A DNA stretch of 64,000 bases from Anthoceros angustus (GCA_010909165.1 MU008157.1:186001-250000), one strand, 5' to 3'; shown: positions 10,563 through 22,695, counted from the stretch's first letter. Notes: a model not told the origin generated them from the sequence alone. A program made the numbers and translations.

Positions 10563-11995
10563 AACCATCTCTTAGAGGGCCCAGACAAGGGCCCGCCAAT
10601 GACAAGAGAGGATGGGGAGGAGGACTTAGTGGTGATCACGTTGTCGCCGCCGGTAGCTCTGACAGAGTCTCGGGAGGTAGGGGCCTCGCGGATCATCCGA
10701 TTGGGCGCATTGTCGTGGCTAGGCTTGGGCACAGCCGCGGGGCGGAACCAGGAGCAATCCTAGCCCCACCGCCAAGGCATAGATAGCGGAATAAGGGAGA
10801 TAGTAGGCGCCAAGGGCCCACCGAGGTTGCCACCACTGTAATAGGAGTGTAATAAAGACGACCTTGTAGTATAAGAGGGTCGATGCCGCCTCTAGTAAAG
10901 TATATTTCTCTTGGTGTTGATGCGCGCTTGCAGCCCTTGTGCGTCTTCTTGCTAACGTGAGTCTGAGTCACCGAAAGGTGCACGACATCCTCGGAGAGAC
11001 CGATCAAGGTCCCGTGACAAACCCTAACGTGTGGTGGTGTGTGCGGGAAGAGCGATCAGGATCTGCTCGCCCGAGCGCCCAAGATCGACGAACCGGAACG
11101 TGTGAGCCGGAGGAACTCCGGGAGGCGTGTAGAGCGGACGAGAGGCTCGGCAGAGCGGAGGAGGTCCGGACCGCAGCCCACCCGCGTTTTCCCCAAGGAC
11201 GATGAGTGTAGTGAGAGTGGTGAGGGGAGACTAGAGGAACGAGTGACGAACTTGAATGATACGACAACGGGTCCTTAAACGCTTTGGCCACGACTGCTCG
11301 GTGAACGTTACGGTAGTTAGTCGAAACGATGAATGTGTGTGAGTTCAAAGCGGTCATGCGTGAGGTGAGAAACGATTGAACGTGGCAACGGAGCCTATCA
11401 TTCTCTTGAGCACTTACTACAACGACACGGATTGTGCGCTGGCCGTCCGAAAGTCGCGCCAAGGCTCGCTCAAATGTGCTGGAAAATGCAATTCAATTTT
11501 GCCTTGCCAAAAGTAGAGTTAGGAATGAGCACCGCATAGGTATTTTGAAATCTCGTTGGGCCTCCTTCGAGAAATGAGGCAGCAAGATGTCCTCGGATAT
11601 GCGGAGGTAGTCCATTGGGTTGCGATGTTGTGTTCTTCATAACATGTTAGCTCGCCTTGGTGATAGATGGATGACATGCTCGGAGGAAGGTGACTAAGTA
11701 GAGTCTTCCGTGAAGTTGTTGGGGCTAGTACCATTCACGAGAGTTTTCGTGAGTCTCAAGATGATTACTGCATAAATTACGAACGTGAGTTCTTCCTTTG
11801 TCTCTCGACCAAGCATGAAGATATCATTTGCCACAACGCTTGCAAGCCTTACTTGGTTTTGTTGTCCTCAAACACCTAGAAGGGAAGCTATATTTCGCCA
11901 ATCAAATGAACTTTAGCATATGCTCCAATTGTCATTGTCGTAGCCCTTTTCCACGGCCGTCCGAATGAGCAACGCTTTTGTATCCTCAAACGCTC
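10563..11995. repeat. Copy B of the 1.5-kb tandem duplication, eroded
   Basis: Colinear with copy A throughout but shorter by 119 bp, through dozens of 1-6 nt losses such as CTCTGAAG to CTCAAG, ACCAGAAGC to ACCAAGC and TTTTTGCC to TTTTGCC. The transposase tail inside it (about 11480-11700) is frameshifted several times. Confidence 0.85.
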
Positions 11996-12102
11996 ACTGC
12001 CTCCTCCTTACGTTGTTGCCGCAATAATGCTTGCTCCTCTTCCGATCGCCTCTCCATCTCCCATTTTTCCTTCTCCCACCGTAGTTTAGATTGACTTTCC
12101 TC

Positions 12103-13206
12103 CTAGAGAGCTCCATTTTCTCGAATCGATGACGCTTGCCTGCGATAGCGAAGACCAGTTAAGAGCACACTCTGGCAAACAAAACATTGCTTCTTGCATG
12201 TATTTGTTGGTAGCTGGTAGCGACTTACATTCAGCTTTCGTAATTGTAGCATCACGATAGGCAGCAGCAAAAGCATTTCTGGATGCCCCCACGCAAGGCC
12301 CAGCATCCAGCTTTGGACATGCCTTGCGCTCATCAGTAGGTGTTGTTCGCACACGCTTCTGTACAAATGGAGAAGCGGCAGTCTCAAAACGTTGTTTCTT
12401 CTTCCTGACATGGAAAGCCTCCCCACCATCAACGACTTCACTTGGCAGGGCACTGTCCTAATTTAAGTTCATCTCATGCCTAATATGGAAAGCCTCCCCA
12501 CCATCAGGGACTTCACTTGGGAAAGCATTGTCCTCATCTAAGTTCAAGTAATCTTGAGGTTGTGATTCACATTCTTCAGGAATTTGAGATTCATCGCCGC
12601 TTGACACCGTGAGTCTCCTTCGCTTAAACCAAGGGAGGTGTCGGGATCTTGAATACTTGCAAGAATCGAGGTAGGAATTCTCCAATTAAAGGAGCTTGCG
12701 CTGGCCTCCGCTGTCTCTGTACCACGCCTAGCTCAAATAATGGCTCCACATTGCTTTGGCTCCAAACAAAGAGTCCATGCGTTCAAACCAGCACACATGG
12801 TGTCCAATTTATGTGCAACAAGAAAATACCATTTTTCCGGTCCTCTACAAACACACCAAAACTGTCTTGTCCCTTGCCTCTCGCCTTCATGTACCTTGCC
12901 TTGTAAGTAGCAAATCTTTCCTTCATGCTTTTCGCACCAAGACATAAGTGCCCTCATCGCTTTGCTTACCACATCCGCCAAAGACATCAAGCCCTTCACG
13001 AATTGCGAGTGGCTCACCAACACTTGTCCGCCAGCACACCAAAGCACATGCGAATTGGGCGGATGCTCTAGCCAAGTGACAATACGCTCATAATCTTCTC
13101 TCTGCAAATTTGGTTTCTTCCCAACAGGAAGGTTACTTTTCTTCTTCCTTGAAGTGATAACGGCTATACACACGCTCTGAGGGCCTGGCACGCTTAATTC
13201 TGCCAT
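12103..13206 (-). pseudogene. Degraded Harbinger accessory (Myb/SANT-like) protein
   Basis: The longest frame (13206 down to 12733) contains EDYERIVTWLEHPPN and later AHKLDTMCAGLNAW. The pattern DYERIV.WLE... followed by EKL..MCP.F.RM is that of DNA-binding proteins encoded beside Harbinger-type transposases in plants and fungi. Further broken frames follow at 12685-12458 and 12453-12103. Cys/His-rich stretches and frameshifts show decay. Its strand is opposite to the transposase tails at 10005 and 11480, as expected if the two genes of such an element converge. The match is from memory of family patterns, so it is moderate. Confidence 0.5.
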
Positions 13207-13998
13207 TTGCAGGGAGAGCAGCAGCAGATTGTGCCGCCCCCGAGCACCAACACATGCAGCAGGAAGAGATGGCCGGTGTGCCGCCTCACGATGTGTATGC
13301 TACAAAGATCCCCTCAGTCAGTGTGACACCACTCACCCTAAACCCTACACCCACTGTAGCCTCGCTTTTGATCTCTCTCTTACAGCACCAACAGGCTTCA
13401 CAAGCCAACAAGACAATTCAGAATGCGCCCCGTGGACGGACAGTGAGGGCACCACCGTAGCGGGCGGTCCTGAAGTGGGGGCGAGGCAGAAAGGAGCTAG
13501 GGGAAGGAGGGAAGCGGGGGGAAGGAGGGACGTGTGGGCAAGAGCAACGGAACTGGGACATGAAATGGGAAGCAAGGGCAAGGAAACAATGGTACAAACA
13601 ACACGCCACAACCCGCCCCGATTTGACGGGAGTTAAGATTGAACAGATCGTGGTATTGCGAGGTTCATATGCGGGTAGGCAACCTCGAAATAGGCGGATA
13701 CTGTTGTCGAATAAGGCATGGTTGTTCTCCTTTGTTCATGACCACAACCGGACTTGGGTTTCGGGTTGAAGCGCGCTGTCGCCCCAAAGAACGGGATTGC
13801 GATTGCCGTCGGCAACGCCACCGATATCGTGAGCCGTCCGGTGATATACAAATCCGGTGCGACCACCTGGATATGATTTCGCGATATCAGCTCGCATTTC
13901 CTTACGAATACTCGTCGGATACATCTGGGTTCGTATTTCCATATCAGCTCCATTTTGCACAAGTTTGAAACCCCCTAATGTTTGGGTCTCGTGTTCGG
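13207..13998. other. No gene recognised
   Basis: Mixed-composition sequence with overlapping short frames on both strands and no family motif. It ends at the candidate inverted-repeat element. Confidence 0.35.
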
Positions 13999-14987
13999 TA
14001 TGGAATACCGATCTGGTCACTTGGCTTTGTGTGTGTGACTTTATTTTTTGAGATATACGCTACAGAAATATGTCACGGTATCTTTCAAATACTTGTATAC
14101 AATACACATATAATACGTATCATATCAGCTTCGGTAGGTTCATACGCGGGGCAAAAACTTTCTATGACACAATGTTAGCCTGGTGTTCCGATTGTGTCAT
14201 GCATATGTTTTCTTGTTTAGGGTTTTAGGGTTCCGATCACCACACATACATGTTAAATAGGTAGCCAAGACATTGTGCAAGGAGTACAGGAGCAGGGGAG
14301 AGGCACTGCCCGAGTACGTACAGTAGTGGACGCAGGCTGAAACCACGCCGTGGGCATGGACAGGGATCACCCTGCTGCATTATGTGGTCCAGCAAGCCCT
14401 TTGAACTTTTCCTATGGAAGCCCTTCTTGTGTTGGTCCTTATGGTACAACCTTTTTTTAGGGTACTTAGTGCTATGTGAAACTATACCCCCATAGGCAGA
14501 AGGAAACGTTGCAGTCCTATATGCAGTCAGTGCCAAACACTGCAGCCCTGCACGCAGCCAGTGCCAAACACTGCAGCTCTGCACGCAGCCAGTGCCAAAC
14601 ACTGCAGCCCTGCACGCAAGGGCAAACGCACTCAGCCGCGCCGCAAACACAAACGATGAGTGCAGCGCAAACGCAAATGTAAACGGTATGCCGCCCACAT
14701 ATGCCGCACACATACGCCGCCCAGATGCATGCTGCAATGGCACAAAAACGAAAATGACCCTAAACGCAATCCTAAACCCGAGAGAAAAAAAAGTTTGTGT
14801 ATCGTGAAAACTTTCTGTGCATCATCGGGGAGGTTGACGACATCGGTACATCGGGGGGCCGTAGCCCTGACCGATGTGGTCGTGCGTGACATACCGAAAT
14901 AGTTCCACCGTATGCGGCGGGACTATTTCTTTCTGTCCACAACCCTAAAAAAATGTGGATGCCGCGTGACCAAATCGGTATTCCATA
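13999..14987. mobile_element. Candidate non-autonomous DNA element bounded by 22-bp inverted repeats
   Basis: The 22 bp at 13999-14020 and the reverse complement of 14966-14987 agree at 21 of 22 positions (core TATGGAATACCGAT). The 989-bp interior has no coding capacity. It also holds TTTAGGG-like motifs near 14217 and the inverted AACCCTAAA near 14941. Related ends (GGAATACCGA followed by GTGTGTGAC) occur at about 7845, so this is a dispersed family. No clear target-site duplication was found immediately outside the repeats. Confidence 0.5.
14528..14625. repeat. 31-bp tandem repeat, about three copies
   Basis: Units begin CAGTGCCAAACACTGCAG at 14528, 14559 and 14590, a period of 31 bp. Differences between units are single bases. 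They lie inside the inverted-repeat element. Confidence 0.85.
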
Positions 14988-14999
14988 GTTCGGATGTTG

Positions 15000-15725
15000 T
15001 CATCTAGGTTTTTTTCTAATGCTGAGGGTTTTTCTGACACACATTCACATGTTTATGTTGGCCTGGAACACACATGCACATGTTTTTTGCACATATCTCG
15101 CTCCCGCGCAAAGGCTCCGGATGTTCGCATGTTACATGTTCAAGAGTGTGTTTCCCCTATCATACATCTGGTCCGCATGCCAACCAACGAGGTGGCCAGC
15201 CAAGATGATGCCCGAGGCTGCAAACCGTGCAAAGGTCCCTCCCTCTCGCCGCTTCTTCTCCAATCAGATCGAACACGAGTGCTAGAAGAAAAGCAGTTCA
15301 CATCCGGAAGTAGATTTCAACAAATCTAATGAATTTGTGCTACACCTTAGACACATTCATATAAAGAGGATTGATTGTGAATAGCAGTGGCGTGTCCAAT
15401 GTAGTCATAGCCCACCTCTGCAGCCATCCACCCTCGAGGGGCGGTTGTCCATGGGGAGGTATGATCCCTTGTGGGCATGTTTGTTTGGCCATGAACGAAG
15501 GCCCTATGTGGCCATTATAGAAACAAACATAAGTGTGTGGCATATGCATTGGTATGAGAATCTCGCAATACAGTTGCAGTGCAGATGTGGCTGCACTTCA
15601 AACAATGAAGCAAGCATAACGACCAAAGGTAATTTGTAATGGCCGCAGGTGCTTGCAGCTACGGAAGCTGCTGTAGCTATTTTGTAGTCAATCATTGCAG
15701 CATGTGCAAACTTGCGCCCGCTAGT
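15000..15725. other. No gene recognised
   Basis: No coding or RNA feature could be supported here on either strand. Confidence 0.35.
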
Positions 15726-15865
15726 GCATGAACATGCTGCAAGGGGAAGGAGGTATGGGCTGCAAGGGGGAGGAGGGACGGACTGCAAGGAGGAGGAGGG
15801 ACAGGCTGCAAGAGGGAGAGTACGGGCTGCAAGGGGGAGAGGAAGGCCTACAGAGGAGAGGAGCC
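15726..15865. repeat. Purine-rich GGGCTGCAAGGGGGAGGAGG-type repeat
   Basis: Five or so imperfect units of about 22-30 bp, each combining CTGCAAG with a GA-rich tract, give a strand-asymmetric purine run on the plus strand. Confidence 0.75.
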
Positions 15866-15929
15866 TTCCGGCACACGCGGCTGACACCGGAAGCGACGTA
15901 CAAAGTTGGCGGTGTAGCACTTGCAATCG

Positions 15930-17110
15930 GGGGGGCCATTGAAAGACTTGCCAATGGAGCTTGATTGCAGCTTGAGCATGGTGATGAGGCTCCTACATCA
16001 GCACCCAGTGCTGGCGCAAGGTGTATGGGAGGTTGTCCGTGGAGGAGGTGTGCACGGTGATTGCCACGCCCACGCCCATCATACAACATGGCGTGAACGT
16101 TGGAATACGATTTGTGCAGGCAATGCAATTCAATGAAATTGAAATCCCTAGGAGCCAGGTCATGGAGGTGCTACGTTTGATGCAGCCGGAGCACATGGCC
16201 CGTCGGTCGACAATCTGCATCCACCGCGTGCAGTACACCAATGCAACGCCCATGTCCATGTGGCATATGGATTGTAAGTGCCTGTAGCAGTCGGGGCAGT
16301 GTGTGGTGTTTGTAGGATCGCCTTGAGAGTGATTGCAGTAGTCGTGACTACATTGGGTGACGGGTGGATGTGGTTGCGTGGTGCGCACCTTATGACAAGA
16401 TGTATCAATTCTACTTTAGAGTCCATGGGGCCATAAATGGGGCAACCCATTATGTCCCATAGTTGGTACTGGAGGATAACAAGCAGGGCACGACAATTTT
16501 TAACGCCTATGTGGATGCAGTGAGGCAGTTTAGGCATCCGCAGCGGATTCGATCGGACTACGCAGCAGAGCACATCCTAATATAGGCAGATATGAACCGA
16601 GCAAGGCCAAGGGCACATGGAAGCAACTTCATCCGCGTCCTGTCGGTGCACAACCAGGCAAGAATTTGTTGCATGGTCTGTATTGCCCTTATCTGTGATT
16701 AAAGATGGTCAATGGAGTGAATGTAGCCTTACTGCAGGATTGAACATTTCTAGTGATCCTTGGGGGAGAATTGGACATTCCTGAACAAGGGGTACATGAT
16801 GGATATGGTATGTACGGCCCTTATCTGTGATAAAAGATGGTCAAGGGAGTGAATGTGGCCTTACTGCAGGATTAAACATTTCTAGTGATCCATGGGGGAG
16901 AATTGGACGTTCCTGAACAAGGGGTACATGATGGATATGGTGAGGAGCAGCGAACTGGATGTCACCAACCCATGGCACATCCATTCGCACCATGTCAGCT
17001 TCAGACAGGCACCGAGTGCAGAAGATCAAGGTTGGAGGCAAGTGTGAAAGAGGCACCAGGCGTGGAGATCAGGGCTGCCGACAAGGACATTCCCAGGCGT
17101 GTTGACGAAA
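15930..17110 (+). pseudogene. DDE integrase-core transposon pseudogene
   Basis: Fragments in changing frames follow the order of a family of cellular integrase-core proteins seen in animals, algae and fungi. EIPRSQVMEVLRLMQPEHMA and MSMWHMD (first Asp) come first. After frame changes, FYFRVHGAINGATHYVP, EDNKQGTTIFNAYVDAVRQF, RIRSDYAAEH (second Asp) and RVLSVHNQ follow. After a 132-bp tandem duplication, LDVTNPWHIHSHHV resembles the downstream LD...LF.LHFV block. Stops and frameshifts separate almost every block. The family assignment is by motif order and has not been tested by search. Confidence 0.65.
16686..16949. repeat. 132-bp tandem duplication within the integrase pseudogene
   Basis: Two copies begin CCCTTATCTGTGAT at 16686 and 16818 and differ at roughly one position in fifteen. 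This post-insertion duplication adds 132 bp to the pseudogene. Confidence 0.85.
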
Positions 17111-17159
17111 TACTCAAGGCTAGATGGGTGCTTGCAAAGATGCAAGGGCCAATGTTTTA

Positions 17160-17856
17160 ACAACCCTAAGAAAGAAAACCATGTATATCACACCCTAAAA
17201 GGATTCTAAACACACACATTAGTACACGGGGCGCAAGCCCCCCGTCCTATGTCGTTAGGTGTGTAACATAAGAAGTTTTCCCACCGCATTCTTATATCAC
17301 CCTTGGTTAAAAACGCCGGAAAACTTCTTATGTCACCCTCTGTATAAACCCTTCAGCAATCCATACATCATGCGTGAAATGCGCGATAGATCCACGTCCT
17401 CAGTCACATCCAGAAAGAATAGTACTATATGCTTTTATGCTGATGAATTAACCATTGCCCAGGCGGAAACCATGGCTTGCACAGCCAGATTCCGGTCTGA
17501 ACCGGCGTGCGATAGATAATTCTATGTAGCTAGCCATGTGTCAATACACAGAATACAATCTAGTAGTGTACATCCTCCACAGGAAAGACTGTCCGACAAA
17601 TTTTTTGGCTTCCCTTGAGCCTCCGAGAGAGCCGTAAACAGAAGCTTGAAAGAAAATAGGCCAAAGTTTACCATCACAGAATAAGGCCAGCTGAGAAGGA
17701 CGGCGTTTATGTACAAATCTCCTCGGTCAGCCTGCAAAAAACCCAATCCAGGTCTGCAAATCAACACAACAACTTCACCATCTGATAATCCGTGAAGGTG
17801 ACCAAATCAGCCGTGGAAACTGAACTCAAGGCACACCTGCATGTTGTTTGCATTCT
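17160..17856. other. Intergenic, 3' flank of the FtsH gene, with a short inverted repeat
   Basis: An 18-bp inverted repeat, AACATAAGAAGTTTTCC against its complement, lies at about 17263-17281 and 17318-17336, forming a potential stem with a loop of about 36 bp. Nothing else is recognisable before the stop codon of the minus-strand FtsH gene. Confidence 0.5.
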
Positions 17857-20800
17857 TCACGCTTTCCCACTGTATTCGCCACGAATAAATGCAGCGAGCT
17901 CTATTGGTGCTACAACCCGGTTCAGCCACTCTTGAAGTGCTTCACCTTCCATTTTTTCCTCAGCTGCAATTTCCACAGCAACAAAATGTTGGTAACAGAT
18001 ATCAGAGTCGAACTTCAGGAGACGAATGGAAAATGGAGCTGTACCTTCTAGCTGAGCACCAAGGCCTTCCAGTACACTTGGGTTCGATTTGATTACAAGT
18101 AGGGCCATTGACATGGCTGCTTGGAGCAGTGATTTCACCTCCCGATGCACAATATTACCCATTTGTCCCTGCAGGACTCAGTGAAGGAACATCAGGATCG
18201 CTGTACACATTACAGAGGCGTCGGTGCTATCAGGCGGAAGGAGAACAGAAACGGATTGCAGACACCACCTTTGAGAAGAGAATTCGAGTGACTGTAATAC
18301 CTGATCTTTAGCCCATGGAAAGGATCCACCAGCCTCGTCCAGACCGCCCCCAGAAAGTGTGGCAATGGACATAGGACCAATATGAGGATTAAGACCATAT
18401 TCTGCAACAGCCTTGTAAGCAACATCAGTTGCCCTTTTGATATCATCTAGGGCACCTGTTGATACCCGGCCAGAGTAGACCACCTCCTCTGCTGCACGTC
18501 CACCCAACAGTGTCACCAACCGACCGCGCACTTCATCCACGAAAAGCAAACATCGGTCCTCAGTGCCCGGAGGGATGTAAGTGAATCCCAGCGCTCCCCC
18601 ACTTCTAGGCAGAATGCTAAGCTTCTGTGAAAGCAACATTGACCATGTAATCACAGAGATGGACCCTCTTCATGACTCGAAGGAGAGGCCATCAATACAT
18701 TTGCAAAGCTTCAACCAATCTCATACTTAGGACCAAGTTCTCAGCATACCTCCACTCGACTCTGTTCGGGAAGGAGATTGGCAACAGCCGTACCAACAAC
18801 AGCATGGCCAGCTTCATGCCGTGCTACAACTCCTTTCTCACTTCCATGTAACGTTGAACGTTTTTTTTCCACACCCTACATAATTGCAACCGAGCAATCA
18901 GGCACTTCAGGCAAATTTGGGGAGTCACAAAAAATCAAATGAACGTTTTGTAGAGACAAAAAAACACTTACTCCTATCGCCCGCTCAACAGCCCTAGCAA
19001 ACTCGTCCTTTCCAACTTGGATCTTACGGTCACGTCCTGCCAGTAGGGCTGCTTCATTCACCAAGTTAGCGAGATCAGCCCTGCACAAAGAAAAGTAGGT
19101 TTGGACATGTTAACTGTAGCAAATGTCACAAAAGCTCATCCAAGCCATAAAAGAAGATAATTCTTACCCTGTAAAGCCTGAAGTAGCAGAAGCAATAGAC
19201 TGAAGATTGACATCAGGGGCAAGCGGCAATTGCCTCTTGTTCACATGGACGCGCAATATCTCCTGCCGCCCTTGCCTATCAGGAGGCTCGACCTGCAAGA
19301 GAGCATAACAAATATTGAGGACAACTCTGTGAGAAGGCAAGCGCATAAGTAACATCTCAACTCGAGAATACTCAAACTGGATAAAATAGGTTGCATAGGA
19401 AGAACATGAGAGTCACAATAAATACCATCACAATACGGTCGAAACGACCAGGCCGCCTCAAAGCGGGGTCTAGAACATCTGCACGATTGGTGGCTCCAAG
19501 AACAATGACTGTTGAACTGCTTTCAAACCCATCCAACTCCTGCACAAGGCACCTTCATGTAGAAACATAAGCAAGGGTCCACGCAGATCCAACTCCTCAA
19601 TTTAACAAATGACACCAGACAAAATGAAAATAGAATACTCACTGTCAGCAATTGATTCAAGGTCTGCTCCCGCTCATCATTACCCATACCCCTCAAACGG
19701 GAATCCCGTCCCTTAGCAACTGCATCTATCTGCACATGCACCATAAAAGAACTCAGATTTGGAGCTCCGTGTGCTGGCAACAGAACTTCCAGATTACCAC
19801 TCTCTTCAAAATCTATTATTCTCAACCTCATCAATGAAGACAATGGAAGGCGCATCCTTCTTGGCCCTGGCAAACAAATCCCGGACACGAGAAGCTCCCA
19901 TCCCCACATAGAGCTCAACAAATTCGCTTGCTGAGCAGCTTATGAAGGGAACATCTGCTTCACCTGCCACTGCCTTTGCCAGCAGCGTTTTACCTGTCCC
20001 TGGAGGCCCAACCTGCAGAGAGCAACGAACTGCGTGTAAGTCAAACGCCATGAAAGGATTGGTTGTTAGCAAACAAAGGAGGGCCTCTTTACCAGAAGAA
20101 TTCCTCTAGGTGGCCTTGCACCCAGTTTCGAATACCGCTCTGGATTCTTCAAATACTCCTGAGAAGAAAACAGCGAACAGTAAACGACAAGCAGCCCACA
20201 TACCGCAGCCAACACAAGCTGCAGGGCGCAGCCTGACTAGGACATCAAGGGAAAAGTGACAGCCTGTCCGGTGAGCCATGGGAAGGGAGGAAACCTAAAA
20301 AAAACAGTAAGGACCAACGTACAACTATTTCTTCCAGCTCCTCCTTCGCTTCATCGACACCGGCAACGTCGGCAAACAAGACTGTGCCAGCACGATCCCG
20401 ATCCTTAGACCCTCCACCCGTGAGGCCTCCTCTCCCCTTTCGCATCCGACCAGTCGTCCGCTGCCACATCCACAGCTCTATCAGCATTTATCCACGCATT
20501 CCAGCCCAGCGTCTGTATGACTAAAAGCCACAGCAAGGCCTACCGTCGGGAGCCTGATCGGGATCCGTCCTAACAACCCAGCAATTAACCCTATGTACAG
20601 AATAGCGACCTGCATATTGCAAGGAGCACGGAAACGCATTAGGTCGAGAACCCACAAAGCCCAGATCCCATCCTGGTACCCGAGAGAGAAAACGAACAAA
20701 CAGAAGAGGCAACCAACCGAGACGGTATTGATGAGCCGCAGAGACCGCTTGTCGGGGGCAGCGAATTCCACCCCATTTTCCAGCATCTTGTCGTATGGAA

Positions 20801-21753
20801 TGGTAACATCCTGCGGTTTAGTAGTAGTATACACGACCCGCTTGGCGGGCGGGCTGGAGAGCGCATACTGCGCGAGAGTCACGACATCCCCCTGCCCCAA
20901 TTGCTGCCGCCCATCACCCTCCTGCAGCTCCCCCACCCCAACCCCAGCCCCAACCCCGGCAGCCCTGGCCCGGTCCTTGTCCGCCTGCGCTTGCGGCTGC
21001 GGCTTCAGGGAGTAGGTAAAGTGCACGCCGTCCACCTCCACCACCTCCACATCGTTCCTCTGCACCCGGTGCAGGAACTCGCTGAAGGACACGGTGACGT
21101 AGGTGTAGTCCGCGGCGGGGGCCGAGGAGTGCGCCCTGGCGGAAAAGGGCAGCGTCGGGCGCAGCATCCGCATGAGCAGAAACACGGCGCTGAGTTGCAG
21201 CAGCAAAGCGCCCACCTCGTGCACCTGCACATTCCCCTTCCCGCCCCACGCCCAGCTCCAATTCCAGTTCCATCTGGGCCGGCGCCACCAGCTCCGGGGC
21301 GGGTGGGCCGACCGGACGGGCTGGGCACGCCCTCGGCCGCGTCAGGCTCGGCCGCGGCGGGCGTGGTGGGCGTCGTCTCCAGCCCCGCTCCCGCCGCAGC
21401 CCTGGAACCCACATCCCGTCCCGGCCCCTGCTCGTCCTGCTGCCCTCGGCGCTGGCCCGCACCGCGCTGCACTGCTGCTGCTGCCGCGCGCGCCTCACCC
21501 TAAGCCCGTCGCAGAAGGGCGGGACGGGGACCGGCACCGCATTCCGGCTCCAGGCCGGGCCCCGGCGGCGGGCCTCCCAGGCCCAGGGCTCCGCGCGCTG
21601 CCGCTGCCGCTGCCGCTGCAGTTGCAGTTGCAGGGAGAAGGAGGAGAGGAGGCCCGGGAATTGGGCCGCGGCCTGGGCCGGGCCGGGGGAGCTGCAGCTC
21701 GCGGCGCATTGCTGGAGCAGGGTGCAGGCCGCGCAGGCGTCCGGGGCCGCCAT
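17857..21753 (-). CDS. Chloroplast FtsH-type ATP-dependent zinc metalloprotease (FtsH7/FtsH9 group)
   Basis: Fourteen exons sum to 839 aa: 21753-21409, 21320-20718, 20609-20544, 20460-20323, 20158-20093, 20012-19827, 19729-19643, 19539-19426, 19292-19168, 19080-18972, 18875-18750, 18624-18301, 18168-18045 and 17963-17857. Arabidopsis FtsH7/9 are near 800 aa. Motifs in order: an Ala/Ser/Arg-rich transit-like N-terminus with SAVRASAEG; a Trp-rich segment ([10 protein letters not shown]) before the first membrane helix [18 protein letters not shown]; a second helix [29 protein letters not shown]; Walker [10 protein letters not shown]; Walker B SIVFIDE; second region of homology [10 protein letters not shown]; zinc site [10 protein letters not shown]; and the downstream [13 protein letters not shown]. 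All ATPase and protease residues are present, so it should degrade or extract thylakoid or envelope membrane proteins. The first intron (21321-21408) has a weak GTTCCA donor and was inferred because frame and size fit, so the N-terminus is the least certain part. Confidence 0.94.
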
Positions 21754-22023
21754 GGCCAGCACCGTGCACTGCGTTACGCCGGCCCGCACCATGGGGACGC
21801 AATGCCGCAGCGCGGCTGGGATCCGCGACGCCGTGCGATGTGGGAGAAGCGATCCGCGATGCGGATGCGTGTGTGGATGTGATCCGATCCGAGCCCGAGC
21901 CCGAGTCCTGCCCCTGCCGCATCTGAATCTGGGATCGCAGGCAGGGCAGGAGGCGCCAAAGATATCACGCTTTCGTGGATGCGCCTTCGTAGCGTTGCGT
22001 ACTCCTGGCACCGGCTGGTCCAC

Positions 22024-22541
22024 TGAGCGATGGCGTCGTCACCATCGACTCCTCCTAGTCACCACGCCCACTTGGACCTGGCTAATGTACCTTCTCCTTC
22101 ACGCCTATCCCATTTCCTTGCCCTAATACATACACACCCACGGGAACCACTTCTATCTTCCATTTTATTGAACACGTAGGAACGAGACATGGATAACGCC
22201 TATCCAAATTTACAATAACCTCAATGTTTTAGAAGTCTACTGACCTTTGTTCTAGATGCAGTAGAGTTCAAATCATCTATGCATTTAAGATTTACCAAAT
22301 TTTATGGCATTTAAAAAGGTTTATCACGCGCTTTGTTATTGTCCGCTTTCCCAAGCAATTGCAAACATGATGTCTCCACTCACATCATGAGATGCAACAT
22401 GTTGTTTGGCATAATAGCGGGTGGTTGTGAGGCTTCCATTCAAGGAAGGTCTTCGATATGAGATAAATCCTAGTAATTAAACTAGTATTGGTGGGAAGAC
22501 TTTGACCATGATGAAGGTGTGGAACATTTCTCTATAGAAAT
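22024..22541. other. Intergenic, 5' side of the FtsH gene
   Basis: AT-rich with no coding feature. The FtsH promoter should lie between 21754 and about 22300, but no TATA or other element stands out. Confidence 0.35.
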
Positions 22542-22695
22542 GCAACTTTGTCTAGATCCAGTTCTTACTTTAGAGTTTGTGGTGCATTTTCGAGTGCGTC
22601 ACCGCTGGGGATCTGGCTGCAACTTTGTCTAGATCTAGTCCTTACTTTAGAGTTTGCGGCGCACTTTCGAGTACGCTGTTGGGATGTGGCCAGGC
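22542..22695. repeat. 77-bp tandem duplication
   Basis: GCAACTTTGTCTAGATC starts at 22542 and again at 22619. The copies agree closely over 77 bp, through TTACTTTAGAGTTTG and CACTTTCGAGT. Confidence 0.85.

Noticed and set aside
14216-14235. Telomeric repeat
   Set aside because: Only two TTTAGGG-like units; short interstitial motifs of this size occur by chance or in transposon ends.
20914-22023. 369-codon minus-strand frame as a separate gene
   Set aside because: Its part from 21753 to 21409 is the FtsH transit exon; the rest overlaps the real FtsH membrane exon in another frame and is a composition effect.
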